Source: CAWIJK01 sp963836375 (GTDB lineage Bacteria; Actinomycetota; Acidimicrobiia; Acidimicrobiales; RAAP-2). Taken from it: a stretch of 64,000 nucleotides of DNA. The first letter of the stretch is position 1. The number at the start of each line of letters is the position of its first letter. Positions 53,117 through 61,198 of this stretch are shown piece by piece. Position numbers and translations under genes: made by a program. The notes under the pieces were generated by a model, which ran no database searches, was not told where the DNA came from, and saw only the letters and a list, made by a program, of their open reading frames with translations. Where the stretch lies: the NCBI GenBank assembly GCA_963836375.1, contig CAWIJK010000004.1, forward strand, positions 248,001 through 312,000, in the 5' to 3' direction.

Positions 53117-53349
53117 AGTCGCACCCGTTCTACACCCGGGGCGCCTCGGGGACCCGAGGCCGGGCCGCCGGCCGAGGACTGCCCGTCGGCGCCCGGCGGG
53201 ACACGGCGACCGACGGTCGGGGTCGATGCCTCTCGGGGCTGCCCAGCGCTCCGGGCGTCGGGACGCCGGAGCATCGGCCAGCGGGCCGGGGGGTCGACCG
53301 AGGCCGCCAGTGGTGCCGCCCCCGGGCTGGTTCGGACGAGACTGGTGGG

Positions 53350-54072
53350 GTGAGCGCCGTCGTCTCGCCCTTGGCCTACGGGTTCTCGGTGGTGGTGGCC
53401 GCCGCGGCCTGCGTGGTGGCCTGCGCGGCGGCGAGACGCCGGCCGGGACCCTGGACGCTCACGGTGGCCCGGATCGTCGGGGTGGTGCTCTTCGTCGACG
53501 CCGTGAGCTACTCGGTCGGGCTCGTGGTGGCCGGCAGCTGGTCGGCGCGGACCTCGCTGCCCTTCGCCCTGTGCGACGCCGCCGTGCTGGTCGCCGCCGT
53601 CGCCTGCTGGTGGCAGATCCCGGTGCTCGTCGAGCTCACCTACTTCTGGGGGTTGGCCGGGACCCTCCAGGGCCTGGTGACGCCAGACCTCTCCGTCGGC
53701 TTCCCGCACCTCGTGTTCTGGCAGTACGTGGCGGGCCACCTCGGTATCGTCTTCGCCGCCCTGTTCCTCGTCGTCGGGATGCGGATCGTCCCCCGCCCCT
53801 ACGCCGTCCCCCGGGTCTTCGCCATCACGGTCGGCTACACCGCGCTGGTGGGGGTGGTGGACGCCCTGACCGGTGCCAACTACATGTTCCTCCGGCGTCC
53901 GCCGGGCGAGTGGACACTGCTCCGCCTGCTCGGCCCCTGGCCGTGGTACCTGCTGAGCGCGACGGGTGTGGCGCTCGTCCTGCTCACCGTCCTCGACGCG
54001 CCCTTCTGGGCCGGGCGGCGACGGGCGGCCCGAGCGCACCCACGGGCACCGACGACGTCGACGCCGCGCTGA
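53350..54072 (+). CDS. TIGR02206 (YwaF-like) integral membrane protein
   Basis: 240 residues with about seven hydrophobic segments. Family landmarks: LPFALCDAAVLVAAVACWWQ, ELTYFWGLAGTLQGLVTPDL and the FGPH-type helix VFWQYVAGHLGIVFAALFLV, then TGANYMFLRRPP and PWPWYLL. The conserved L-C-D, ANYMFL and PWPWY motifs identify TIGR02206. Function unknown. GTG 53350 follows 233 bases without a gene. Confidence 0.88.
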   Translation: MSAVVSPLAYGFSVVVAAAACVVACAAARRRPGPWTLTVARIVGVVLFVDAVSYSVGLVVAGSWSARTSLPFALCDAAVLVAAVACWWQIPVLVELTYFWGLAGTLQGLVTPDLSVGFPHLVFWQYVAGHLGIVFAALFLVVGMRIVPRPYAVPRVFAITVGYTALVGVVDALTGANYMFLRRPPGEWTLLRLLGPWPWYLLSATGVALVLLTVLDAPFWAGRRRAARAHPRAPTTSTPR

Positions 54073-54101
54073 GGCGGCCTGCGCCGTCGACCCCGCCTCC
54101 C

Positions 54102-54536
54102 TCAGGAATCGTTGTACGGCCCCCAGGAGAACGACGAGATCGTGGTGCTCGGTTGGTCGATCTGGCAATTTCCTTGGTAGGCGGTGCCGTTGTTGGCGAT
54201 GCCCGAGGTGCACTTGTACCCGGCGGGCCCACCGGTCACCTTCCCGGCCCCCGGCAGCGACTTGGAAGCCTTGATCTTGAGGGCGACGAACTTGACCACG
54301 TAGGCGTCGGCTGTCTTGCAGGTGAACACGCTGCCGTCGACGATGACCTGATAGTGCTTGCCCGCCTCGTGCGGTGGGTACGGATTGACCCACTTGGTCG
54401 CCGTGAAGGGCTTGCAGGTCGTGGACTGGGCGATCCCGTTCGAGGTCGCCCCGAAGGCCGGGGCCGCCGACGTCCCCACGACCGCTGCGACGGCCACGGC
54501 CAGCCCGACCAGGCCCCTTCGGAGCATCGGCACCAT
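54102..54536 (-). CDS. Small secreted protein with four cysteines
   Basis: 144 residues from ATG 54536. A clear signal peptide LVGLAVAVAAVVGTSAAPAF ends with a plausible AFGA cleavage site. The mature chain of about 115 residues has exactly four Cys (TTCKPF, FTCKTA, YKCTSG, GNCQID), which would form two disulfides, and a beta-rich pattern ending ISSFSWGPYNDS. No domain recognised. Convergent with the TIGR02206 gene. Confidence 0.75.
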   Translation of the reverse strand: MVPMLRRGLVGLAVAVAAVVGTSAAPAFGATSNGIAQSTTCKPFTATKWVNPYPPHEAGKHYQVIVDGSVFTCKTADAYVVKFVALKIKASKSLPGAGKVTGGPAGYKCTSGIANNGTAYQGNCQIDQPSTTISSFSWGPYNDS

Positions 54537-54607
54537 GACAACAACCGTAGACAGACCCCGGTGCGGCGGCAACTGGTCCGCCTCCCGGGCCACCGGGCGC
54601 CCGGGCG

Positions 54608-55447
54608 TCAGCCGCCGGCGGCGAAGGCGGCGGTGAGCCCCCGGACCATCCACTGCTCGGCCTCGGGCAGGGGCGGGGCCTGCCCGCGACAGCTCAAGGA
54701 CTCGACCAGCGCCGCCCCCGGGCCGGCCAGGGTGACGCTGCCCGGTGGGGCGACGCCGTCGCGGACGACCACCGACGGCCCGAGGTCCACCACGAATCCC
54801 AGCCCGAGGTCGGTCGCGGCGACCGCCAGGGTACCGAGCCGCTCGGAGCCCGTCGTGGCCAGGAACGCCGGGCCGAGGGCGCTGGCGTAGACGAGACACC
54901 CGGCAACCTCGTCGGACTCTTCGGGCACCTCGAGTCCCAGTGGGAGCAGGATGTCGCGCTCATGGACCCACGAATCCCACAGCGCGTGCAGGGTCACGGC
55001 CTGGACCGTCACGTGGCCGGGAGGCGCCTCGGCCAAGAGGAGCCAGTCGTCGGGGCCGAGGCCGCCGAGCGTGCCGGCCAGGACCTCGTTGCTCTCTTCG
55101 AACTGCTCGAGCAGCGCTGACACCGTGACGTCCTGGACCGCCTCCACCATCTCGGCCGGCGTAGTGGCGGGATCGAACGCGGTGAGGAAGCGGGTCGGCG
55201 CCCCGGCCAGGCCCGCCCGGATCGACGCCGCCCAAAAGACGTTGGTTCCCACGAGGTGGGCAATCACGTCCTTGGTGGACCAACCCTCGCAGCGACTCGG
55301 GGCCGACCAGTGCTCGGCGTCGAAGGTTTCGAGCACCTCGGCCAGGCGTCGACGTTGGCGGAGCAGCGGTATCGAGGGGTCGCCCAGCGCGAGGTCGATC
55401 CGAAGGACGGGAGGGCTCTCATAGCGCGGACTGAGCTGCATGGTCAC
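54608..55447 (-). CDS. Maleylpyruvate-isomerase-type (DinB-like) metal-binding protein
   Basis: 279 residues, starting GTG 55447 or ATG 55441. N-terminal four-helix bundle of the mycothiol-dependent maleylpyruvate isomerase/TIGR03083 family: LAEVLETFDAEHWSAPSRCE and GWSTKDVIAHLVGTNVFW, where the His of IAHLVG is a metal ligand, then LHALWDSWVHERDILLPLG with the remaining His ligands. The C-terminal sterol-carrier-like half is VVDLGPSVVVRDG and SVTLAGPGAALVESL. Probably a thiol-dependent enzyme, compatible with a mycothiol-producing host; substrate unknown. Confidence 0.88.
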   Translation of the reverse strand: MTMQLSPRYESPPVLRIDLALGDPSIPLLRQRRRLAEVLETFDAEHWSAPSRCEGWSTKDVIAHLVGTNVFWAASIRAGLAGAPTRFLTAFDPATTPAEMVEAVQDVTVSALLEQFEESNEVLAGTLGGLGPDDWLLLAEAPPGHVTVQAVTLHALWDSWVHERDILLPLGLEVPEESDEVAGCLVYASALGPAFLATTGSERLGTLAVAATDLGLGFVVDLGPSVVVRDGVAPPGSVTLAGPGAALVESLSCRGQAPPLPEAEQWMVRGLTAAFAAGG

Positions 55448-55543
55448 TTATAGCACCGAGCCGAACGGCGGGTGCTCGCTGACCACGACCAGTTGACGCA
55501 TCGCCGAACAGAGGGGCCCGGCCGATCAGGTGCGTCAGGCCAG

Positions 55544-55573
55544 GCCTCCTCCGGCGGCGCCATCGGAGGAGGC
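55544..55573 (-). terminator. Strong hairpin downstream of the small membrane protein gene
   Basis: GCCTCCTCCG (55544-55553) pairs perfectly with CGGAGGAGGC (55564-55573) over a 10-base loop, 19 bases past the stop at 55593. The T-rich flank (TTCTTC) is on the plus-strand side, so it may also stop antisense transcripts. Confidence 0.55.
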
Positions 55574-55592
55574 TTCTTCACCGTCAGGTCGC

Positions 55593-55889
55593 TCAACCGT
55601 CGGCCAGCGTTCGCCGGTCCTCGTCGGTCAGGTCCTCTTCTCTGACCGGGTGGACGATGGCCCAGTGCCTGCCCACCGGGCATCTCTGGTACCTCGTCGA
55701 GGGACCCAGCCGGACCGCCTTGAGGCTCCCACCCTCGATCCACGTGGTCGTGAACAGGTGGCCCTTGGCGCAGCGCGCCACGGTGCTGCCCGGGATCGAG
55801 TACCCCCGTCTACGCATGACGATGTTGATGACGACCAAGACGATGGCCACGGCCACCAGCACGGCGACCCCGACGATCACACCAACCAT
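55593..55889 (-). CDS. Small membrane protein with a C/H-rich putative metal site
   Basis: 98 residues from ATG 55889, supported by GGAGGG 8-13 bases upstream. One N-terminal membrane helix (VIVGVAVLVAVAIVLVVINI), followed by MRRRGYSIPG. The soluble part has CAKGHLF and, about 23 residues on, CPVGRHW: a C-x3-H and C-x4-H pair that could bind one zinc. The tail is VHPVREEDLTDEDRRTLADG. Topology predicts the metal site in the cytoplasm. No name known to me. Confidence 0.75.
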   Translation of the reverse strand: MVGVIVGVAVLVAVAIVLVVINIVMRRRGYSIPGSTVARCAKGHLFTTTWIEGGSLKAVRLGPSTRYQRCPVGRHWAIVHPVREEDLTDEDRRTLADG

Positions 55890-55943
55890 CTCTGCTCTCC
55901 CTCCGGGTTGCCCGGCGAGCTCGAACGAGGTTCCGAAGCTCGA

Positions 55944-55980
55944 GTCGCGACGGGAGCCACCCCTGGGGTCCCGACGCGAC
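55944..55980 (-). terminator. Hairpin downstream of the epimerase gene
   Basis: GTCGCGACGGGA (55944-55955) and TCCCGACGCGAC (55969-55980) pair with a single mismatch around a 13-base loop, 126 bases after the epimerase stop. It is probably the end of the MMPL-epimerase transcript. The rest of the 217-base gap shows nothing else. Confidence 0.45.
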
Positions 55981-56106
55981 GTCGACGAGTCGATCCCCAG
56001 AGGGTGCTTGGGGCGATGTGGAGTACGGTCCGACGGACACGACACGAGACCGGCCGCCGGGCGAGGTGGTGGTGGACGGTCCTCGGTCGCCGGAGGTACA
56101 AGGCTC

Positions 56107-57201
56107 TCACCGGGCCCGGAGCCCGTCCGGCGCCGGGGCCTCGGGAGAGGGGTCACCCCACTTGCGGCGGATGGCTCCCCACGGGTCCGCGAACTCGCCG
56201 GCCTGGTGCCGATAGGGGGACTGTGCGCGCAGGTAGCTGCGCACGACCGGCGAGACCGCCCTGAGCGGCCAACGCAACCACCGGACCTTGGACCCGGCCT
56301 CGTCGAAGAGGTCCGGCAGCGAGTGGCGCTGAAACGACAGCACCTCCTGTGCGCGGACCGTGTCCATCCAGTCGGTGCTGAACCAGTCCCGGTCGCTGTC
56401 GGGGTCGCCCGGCCGTCCCAACGAAAGCACGCCAGAAAGCCCCAGCGCGCCGGCCATCGCCGAGCCGATCGCCCCTTGGACGACCCGGTGGGACGCATCT
56501 CCACCAACGAGGAACACCTCGTTGGTGGCGTCGGTGCTGGTCGACCGGACGAAGGCACGGGCGACGTCGCGGACGTCGACCGTCTGGAGCCGCCCGTCGT
56601 TCGGCAGGAGCCCTTCGAAGTACACCATGTCCAGACCGGCTTCGGGCCGAGGCGCCGGGGTCATTACGCCCCCCAGGCGGAGGATGACCCAGTCGAGGCC
56701 GGACGTCGTCACCGCCCGTTCCGCCTCAACCTTGTGGGCTCCGTAGAGGTCGCAGGGCCCGACCGGGGTGGTCGCCGTCATGAGGTCGCTCCGGTGGTGC
56801 GGATTGCGGGGGCCGTAGACGGCGACGCTCGAGGCCAGGACGAACCGGGGTGGCGGGGACACTGAGGACGCGGCGCGGACGAGCGAGAACGTCGCGTCGA
56901 CGTTGACCGCCCGTGCAAGATTCCGGCGGGCGTAGCAGAGCGGCGGTATCACCGCGGCGAGGTGCACGATCGCCGCGGGGGTCACGCTGGTGACGAGGGC
57001 GTCCGCGGCGCCGAACTCGGTCAGGTCGGCCCACCTGATTTCAACCCGGTGGGACCGCTGGAGGCGGCGGGCCTTCTTGCGGTTACTGGGGTTCTCGAGG
57101 TCGGTGGCCACCACCCGACAGCCCTCGTCCACGAGTTCGTCGATGACGGCTGATCCCACCAGTCCTAGGGCCCCGGTCACGAGGACGGTGCGCGGCGTCA
57201 C
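56107..57201 (-). CDS. NAD-dependent epimerase/dehydratase (extended SDR)
   Basis: 364 residues from ATG 57201. TVLVTGALGLVGSAVIDEL cofactor loop, ATDLENPSNRKKARRLQ after strand 2, FVLASSVAVYGPRNPHH (active Ser), and the catalytic Tyr-x3-Lys in DLYGAHKVEAERA. The C-terminal 120 residues (from DWFSTDWMD to DGLRAR) are longer and more basic than in standard sugar epimerases. The start lies 3 bases after the MMPL stop, so it is co-transcribed with an exporter and may modify the exported lipid or glycoside. Confidence 0.88.
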   Translation of the reverse strand: MTPRTVLVTGALGLVGSAVIDELVDEGCRVVATDLENPSNRKKARRLQRSHRVEIRWADLTEFGAADALVTSVTPAAIVHLAAVIPPLCYARRNLARAVNVDATFSLVRAASSVSPPPRFVLASSVAVYGPRNPHHRSDLMTATTPVGPCDLYGAHKVEAERAVTTSGLDWVILRLGGVMTPAPRPEAGLDMVYFEGLLPNDGRLQTVDVRDVARAFVRSTSTDATNEVFLVGGDASHRVVQGAIGSAMAGALGLSGVLSLGRPGDPDSDRDWFSTDWMDTVRAQEVLSFQRHSLPDLFDEAGSKVRWLRWPLRAVSPVVRSYLRAQSPYRHQAGEFADPWGAIRRKWGDPSPEAPAPDGLRAR

Positions 57202-57204
57202 GCT

Positions 57205-59469
57205 TCACCCGGTCGGCGCGCGCGAGGCATTGCTCAGGTCACCGTCGGGAGCGCCGATGGGGGACGGGGCCGTCCTCGTGTCGGTCGGAGACTCCCGGTC
57301 GGTTCCAGCTCCAACGTCATCAAGGTCGACGCTGAACCGGGGCAGGGCACGATCGAGGCGCCTGGGGAACCACCAGTTCGAACGGCCGAGGAGGAACATC
57401 ACAGAGGGCACGATCGTCATGCGGATGATCACGGCATCGACGAGGATCCCAGCCGCCAGCCCGAGCCCGAACATGTTGATCACCCGCTGGCCGCCCAGGA
57501 TGAAGGCCCCGAACACCAGGATCATGATGAGCGCGGCGGCGGTGATCGTCTTCCCGGTGGCGGCGAGGCCGTTGCGGACCGCGGTCCGGTTATCCCCGGA
57601 CTTGAGCCACTCCTCATGGACCCGACTGATGAGAAAGACCTCGTAGTCCATGGAGAGCCCGAAGAGGATGGCGAACATCATGACGGGCAGAAACGCCTCG
57701 ATCGGCCCGGGCCGGCTCACGCCGAAGATCGACCCCAGCACGCCGTGCTGGAAGACAGCCACGATGATTCCGAACGCGGCGCCGATCGACAGCATGTTCA
57801 TGACCGCGGCAGTGGCCGGGATGACGAGGCTGCGGAACACGAGGGCCAGGAGGACGAAGGACAGCCCGACGACGAGCCCGATGAACAGCGGCAGCTTCTG
57901 CCCGAGCACATGGGCGAAGTCGACGAAGATCGCCGTCGTGCCGCCCACGTAGACAGTGGTGGCGGTCCCGGCCACCACCGCCGGAATCACTTCGGCACGC
58001 AGGTGGTCGATGAGATCGGTCGTCGCCGCGGATTGTGGCGCCGAGTCCGGGTACACGTTGAGAATGGTCACCGTCGATGCGTTCTTGGCCGGAGGAATCG
58101 TCACCGGCGCCACCCTCGAGACGTCCGGCTGGGTTTCGAGCTTGGACACCAACCTGTCGATCGTCCCCGGTGAACCCCCACCCCGCTCGAGGGCCACGAC
58201 GAGAAGCGGGCCGTTGAAGCCCGGCCCGAACCCGGCGGAGAGCATGTCGTAGGCGGCGCGGGTCGTCGTCCCGACCGGGTCGTTCCCCTCGTCGGTGGTG
58301 CCCAGGCGGATGGAGAAGAAGGGAGCGGCGGCGACGGCGACCAGGAGCAGCGCGCCCAGGGCCGGGAGGACCGGCCGGCGAGAGATGAACGACGCCCAGC
58401 GGGACCAGAAACCCTTGCTCCCGGTGCCGACGATGTGGGGTCCGTTGGCGGCCAGGTCGCGCTTCTGGCGCCGGCTCAGGACCTTGGGGCCGATGAAGCC
58501 GAGCAGGGCGGGGAGCAAGGTCAAGGCGGCGACCATGGTGAGGGCGACGCCGAGGGAGGCGGCCACGGCCAGGCCATAGAGAAACGCCACACCGAGGGCG
58601 AACATCCCCAGGAGCGCAATGCAAACGATGATGCCGGCGAAGAGCACGGCACGGCCCGAGGTGTTCACCGCGTTGACGATGGACTCCTCTGGGTCGAGGC
58701 CGGCGATGAGCCCTTGACGATGTCGTGTGACGATGAACAGGGCGTAGTCGATCCCCACCCCTAGACCGATGAGCAGAACCAGCTCCGAGGAGAACAGGGG
58801 CATCTTCATCGCGTGACTGAGCAGGCCGATGAGCCCGACCGCGGTGCCGAGCGAGGCCAGCGCGGAGACAATGGGCAGGGCCATGGCCAGCAGGGATCCG
58901 AAGACGAGGAACAAGACGACCGCGGCGAGGAGTAGTGCCGGCCCCGTACCGCCGACCGCCGGCGGGTTGGCATCCTCGGCCAGCTGACCCGAGACGGCCA
59001 CCGTCAGCCCGGGCCGGTCGGCGGACTCGGCGAGATGGACCAATTTCAGGCCGACGGATTGAGGGATGTTCTGGAACTGCTGATCGAAGGTCACTGTGGC
59101 GAAGGCGATGTTCGAGTCCTTGGAGATCTGGCCGGCTCCCGCTGGGCCGTAGGGGGAGGCGACAACGCTCACCCCGGGGAGCCCCTTCACCTCGGCCAGC
59201 ATCGCCTCCACCTGCGAGCGCACCGCCGGGTCGTGCACCGAACCGTTCGTCGTCTGAAATACGATGGTCTCGGTGTCGCCCGAGACCCGTGGTGACACGC
59301 TTTCGAGCAGCGAGATCGCCTTGGCGGACTCGGTGTTGGGGAGCGAGAAGCTGTTCGTGTACGCCGTCCCGGTGACCCGTGAGGCAATGGTCACCCCGAC
59401 CAGCACGGCGACCCAGAAGAGGACGACGAGTCGGCGGTGGCGGACGCACCAACTGGCCATGTGACGCAT
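57205..59469 (-). CDS. MMPL/RND-family transporter
   Basis: 754 residues. Twelve membrane helices in two RND halves. First-half motif GLGVGIDYALFIVTRHRQ and second-half motif FGLSMDYEVFLISRVHEEW carry the G-x-D-Y proton-relay residues (two of them). Two extracellular porter loops lie after helices 1 and 7. It starts with MRHMASWCVRHRRLVVLFWV. In Actinomycetota such proteins export lipids, mycolate precursors or siderophores. The divergent TetR and the promoter/operator between them suggest inducible export. The substrate is unknown. Confidence 0.93.
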   Translation of the reverse strand: MRHMASWCVRHRRLVVLFWVAVLVGVTIASRVTGTAYTNSFSLPNTESAKAISLLESVSPRVSGDTETIVFQTTNGSVHDPAVRSQVEAMLAEVKGLPGVSVVASPYGPAGAGQISKDSNIAFATVTFDQQFQNIPQSVGLKLVHLAESADRPGLTVAVSGQLAEDANPPAVGGTGPALLLAAVVLFLVFGSLLAMALPIVSALASLGTAVGLIGLLSHAMKMPLFSSELVLLIGLGVGIDYALFIVTRHRQGLIAGLDPEESIVNAVNTSGRAVLFAGIIVCIALLGMFALGVAFLYGLAVAASLGVALTMVAALTLLPALLGFIGPKVLSRRQKRDLAANGPHIVGTGSKGFWSRWASFISRRPVLPALGALLLVAVAAAPFFSIRLGTTDEGNDPVGTTTRAAYDMLSAGFGPGFNGPLLVVALERGGGSPGTIDRLVSKLETQPDVSRVAPVTIPPAKNASTVTILNVYPDSAPQSAATTDLIDHLRAEVIPAVVAGTATTVYVGGTTAIFVDFAHVLGQKLPLFIGLVVGLSFVLLALVFRSLVIPATAAVMNMLSIGAAFGIIVAVFQHGVLGSIFGVSRPGPIEAFLPVMMFAILFGLSMDYEVFLISRVHEEWLKSGDNRTAVRNGLAATGKTITAAALIMILVFGAFILGGQRVINMFGLGLAAGILVDAVIIRMTIVPSVMFLLGRSNWWFPRRLDRALPRFSVDLDDVGAGTDRESPTDTRTAPSPIGAPDGDLSNASRAPTG

Positions 59470-59526
59470 AGCGCGGGCTCCGGCAGCGATCTCGATCGCC
59501 CCGGGCTTCCTGGGGCGTGAGACAGA

Positions 59527-59558
59527 AGTATCTCATTTTAGAATTGCAGCGTCAATTC
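59527..59558 (-). promoter_or_regulatory. MMPL promoter with overlapping TetR operator
   Basis: On the minus strand TTGACG (59555-59550), a 17-base spacer and GATACT (59532-59527) form a good promoter for MMPL. The perfect inverted repeat GAATTG-N6-CAATTC (59541-59558) covers the -35 and spacer. It lies 30 bases before the tetR start and 72 bases before MMPL. Confidence 0.65.
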
Positions 59559-59587
59559 ATGAGTCAGTAATGACCTAGACTCTTGTC

Positions 59588-60166
59588 GTGGGGCACGCCG
59601 GTTCGCTCCGAGACCGCACGGCCAGGGCCATCCTCGACGCCGCAGCCCTGGTCTTTTCCCGTCAGGGGACGTCGGCGGGCATGAACGACGTGGCCGACGC
59701 GGCGGGGGTGGGCCGGGCCACCGTCTACCGGTATTTTCCCAACCGGGACGCGCTGGTCCAGGCGCTCTTCGAGGATGCGCTCGAGGACATGGCCGTTCGC
59801 CTCGATGAGGCCGAGATCGACCGCGTTCCGGTAGCCGAGGGCATCGCCCGGACCGCCCGGGCCCTCGTCGGCGCATCGAGCAAGTACGCCTTCTTGTCCC
59901 ACGAGGCCGAGCAGGCCGCGTGGAGCGTCGAAGGCGGCAAGGTTGACGAATGCCTCGGAATCCCGATCCGGGCACTGCTGCGGCGCGGGATCGACGACGG
60001 CACGCTGCGGGGGGACTGGAGCGACACTGAGACCAGCCGCCTCTTTGGTGGCCTCATCCAGGCAGCCGTGCAGATGACCGTGCAAGGTGGCATCGGTGTC
60101 GAGCGGGCCGCCGCCATGGTCAGCACGGTGTTCCTCGAGGGCACCGCAGCCCGCTCCCCTCTGTAA
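59588..60166 (+). CDS. TetR-family regulator of the MMPL operon
   Basis: 192 residues from GTG 59588. DNA-binding domain RTARAILDAAALVFSRQG and MNDVADAAGVGRATVYRYFP; the effector domain begins NRDALVQALFEDALEDMAVR and contains LSHEAEQAAWSVEGGKVDEC. Divergent from MMPL across 118 bases holding the palindrome GAATTG-N6-CAATTC. The likely mechanism is repression of MMPL-epimerase, relieved by the exported compound. Confidence 0.9.
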   Translation: MGHAGSLRDRTARAILDAAALVFSRQGTSAGMNDVADAAGVGRATVYRYFPNRDALVQALFEDALEDMAVRLDEAEIDRVPVAEGIARTARALVGASSKYAFLSHEAEQAAWSVEGGKVDECLGIPIRALLRRGIDDGTLRGDWSDTETSRLFGGLIQAAVQMTVQGGIGVERAAAMVSTVFLEGTAARSPL

Positions 60167-60181
60167 GGCGCAGGCCCAGGC

Positions 60182-60230
60182 GCTACCTTGCAACGCATGC
60201 TAGCGGTGCTATCATGCAGTGCATGGTAGC
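60182..60230. promoter_or_regulatory. Two tandem PadR operators over the promoter and start codon
   Basis: Two 23-base dyads with GCTA/TAGC ends: 60182-60204 (GCTA-n-C-n-TGC ... GCA-n-G-n-TAGC) and 60208-60230 (GCTATCATGCA, G, TGCATGGTAGC, 10 of 11 positions matching). Centres are 26 bases apart. TTGCAA (60188-60193), a 16-base spacer and TATCAT (60210-60215) form the promoter within them. Transcription would start at about ATG 60223. Confidence 0.7.
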
Positions 60231-60573
60231 GAGCGGGGTTCGGAGGGCCCAGTTGCTGCGTGGCGTGCTGGACCTGTCTCTGCTCGCTGTGATGAGCGAG
60301 GGCCCGGCCTACGGTTACGAGATGACCAAGCGCCTCGGCGAGCGGGGATTGTCGATCGTCGGCGAAGGCTCCATCTACCCGCTGCTCGGCCGGCTCGAGC
60401 GCGACGGTCTGGTGGACACCCATCGGGCCGCCAGCAACGGGGGTCCGCCCCGCAAGTACTACCGGCTCTCCCCCCTGGGTCGACGCGCGCTGGTCACAGG
60501 CATCTCGGAATGGGAAGCAACGCGCGACGCCGTCGATGCCGTACTCGGGCTCGTAAAGACGGAGGTGACGTGA
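60223..60573 (+). CDS. PadR-family transcriptional regulator
   Basis: 116 residues from ATG 60223 (119 from ATG 60214). RRAQLLRGVLDLSLLAVMSE and GPAYGYEMTKRLGERGL are the PadR winged-helix; GEGSIYPLLGRLERDGLVDT is the recognition helix, and PPRKYYRLSPLGRRAL the wing. ATG 60223 is favoured because the -10 element TATCAT ends 7 bases before it, giving a leaderless mRNA; ATG 60214 lies inside that -10. Followed by HAAS and ABC genes in one operon with a TGATG stop/start overlap. Confidence 0.92.
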   Translation: MVASGVRRAQLLRGVLDLSLLAVMSEGPAYGYEMTKRLGERGLSIVGEGSIYPLLGRLERDGLVDTHRAASNGGPPRKYYRLSPLGRRALVTGISEWEATRDAVDAVLGLVKTEVT

Positions 60574-61145
60574 TGAACCAGTTCGTCGACCAATGCCGCC
60601 GGGAATGGAAGAGACTCGGCGTTCCCGAGGCGGCCGCCAACGAGATGGCGGCCGACCTGGTAGCCGATCTGGCTGAGGCCCAAGCCGACGGCGTCTCCCC
60701 CGAAGAGGTGTTGGGGAACGGGTTCTTCGACCCAGCGGCCTTCGCCGCTTCATGGGCCACCGCACGAGGCCTGGCACTCGCCCCGCGCGCCCGGATTCCC
60801 AAGACGATCTCCCTCCGGTCGTTGGCACTTGCCGCGGGCGCCCTTGTGTGTGTGGTCGTGGCGGCCGCGGGACTCCTCGTCCTTGCCGGGCCCCGGATCA
60901 GGTCGGCGTCCGTCGCCGTGGCGGCCGTCCGGCGCCCGTTCAGACTCGTACTCCCCCCGCCGATCGCCGGCCCACACCAGGTCTTCGTCATGAGGACGGG
61001 CGGCCCGGCCGGGCCCGTCGGTTGGATCCTGCTGCTGGCCGGGATCGTGGGAGTGGGCATCGTCTTGTGGTGCTGGAGGCGGTGGTCGACCCCCCGAAGC
61101 GGGTCCTCGTCCAACCCCAACGTTGAGATGCCCAGCTACCTCTGA
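60573..61145 (+). CDS. PadR-associated HAAS-domain membrane protein
   Basis: 190 residues from ATG 60573; GGAGG precedes it by 7 bases. The N-terminal helical domain VDQCRREWKRLGVPEAAANE with the acidic SPEEVLGNGFFDPAAFAASW matches HAAS-like domains that pair with PadR genes. Two membrane segments: LRSLALAAGALVCVVVAAAG and GWILLLAGIVGVGIVLWCWR. It probably senses membrane or envelope stress and modulates PadR. The 53 bases to the ATPase gene hold no clear promoter. Confidence 0.82.
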   Translation: MNQFVDQCRREWKRLGVPEAAANEMAADLVADLAEAQADGVSPEEVLGNGFFDPAAFAASWATARGLALAPRARIPKTISLRSLALAAGALVCVVVAAAGLLVLAGPRIRSASVAVAAVRRPFRLVLPPPIAGPHQVFVMRTGGPAGPVGWILLLAGIVGVGIVLWCWRRWSTPRSGSSSNPNVEMPSYL

Positions 61146-61198
61146 TCGATGCTCATCAGTGACGTGAACAACTCTTCGCCAGTGTCCGTGGGAACACG

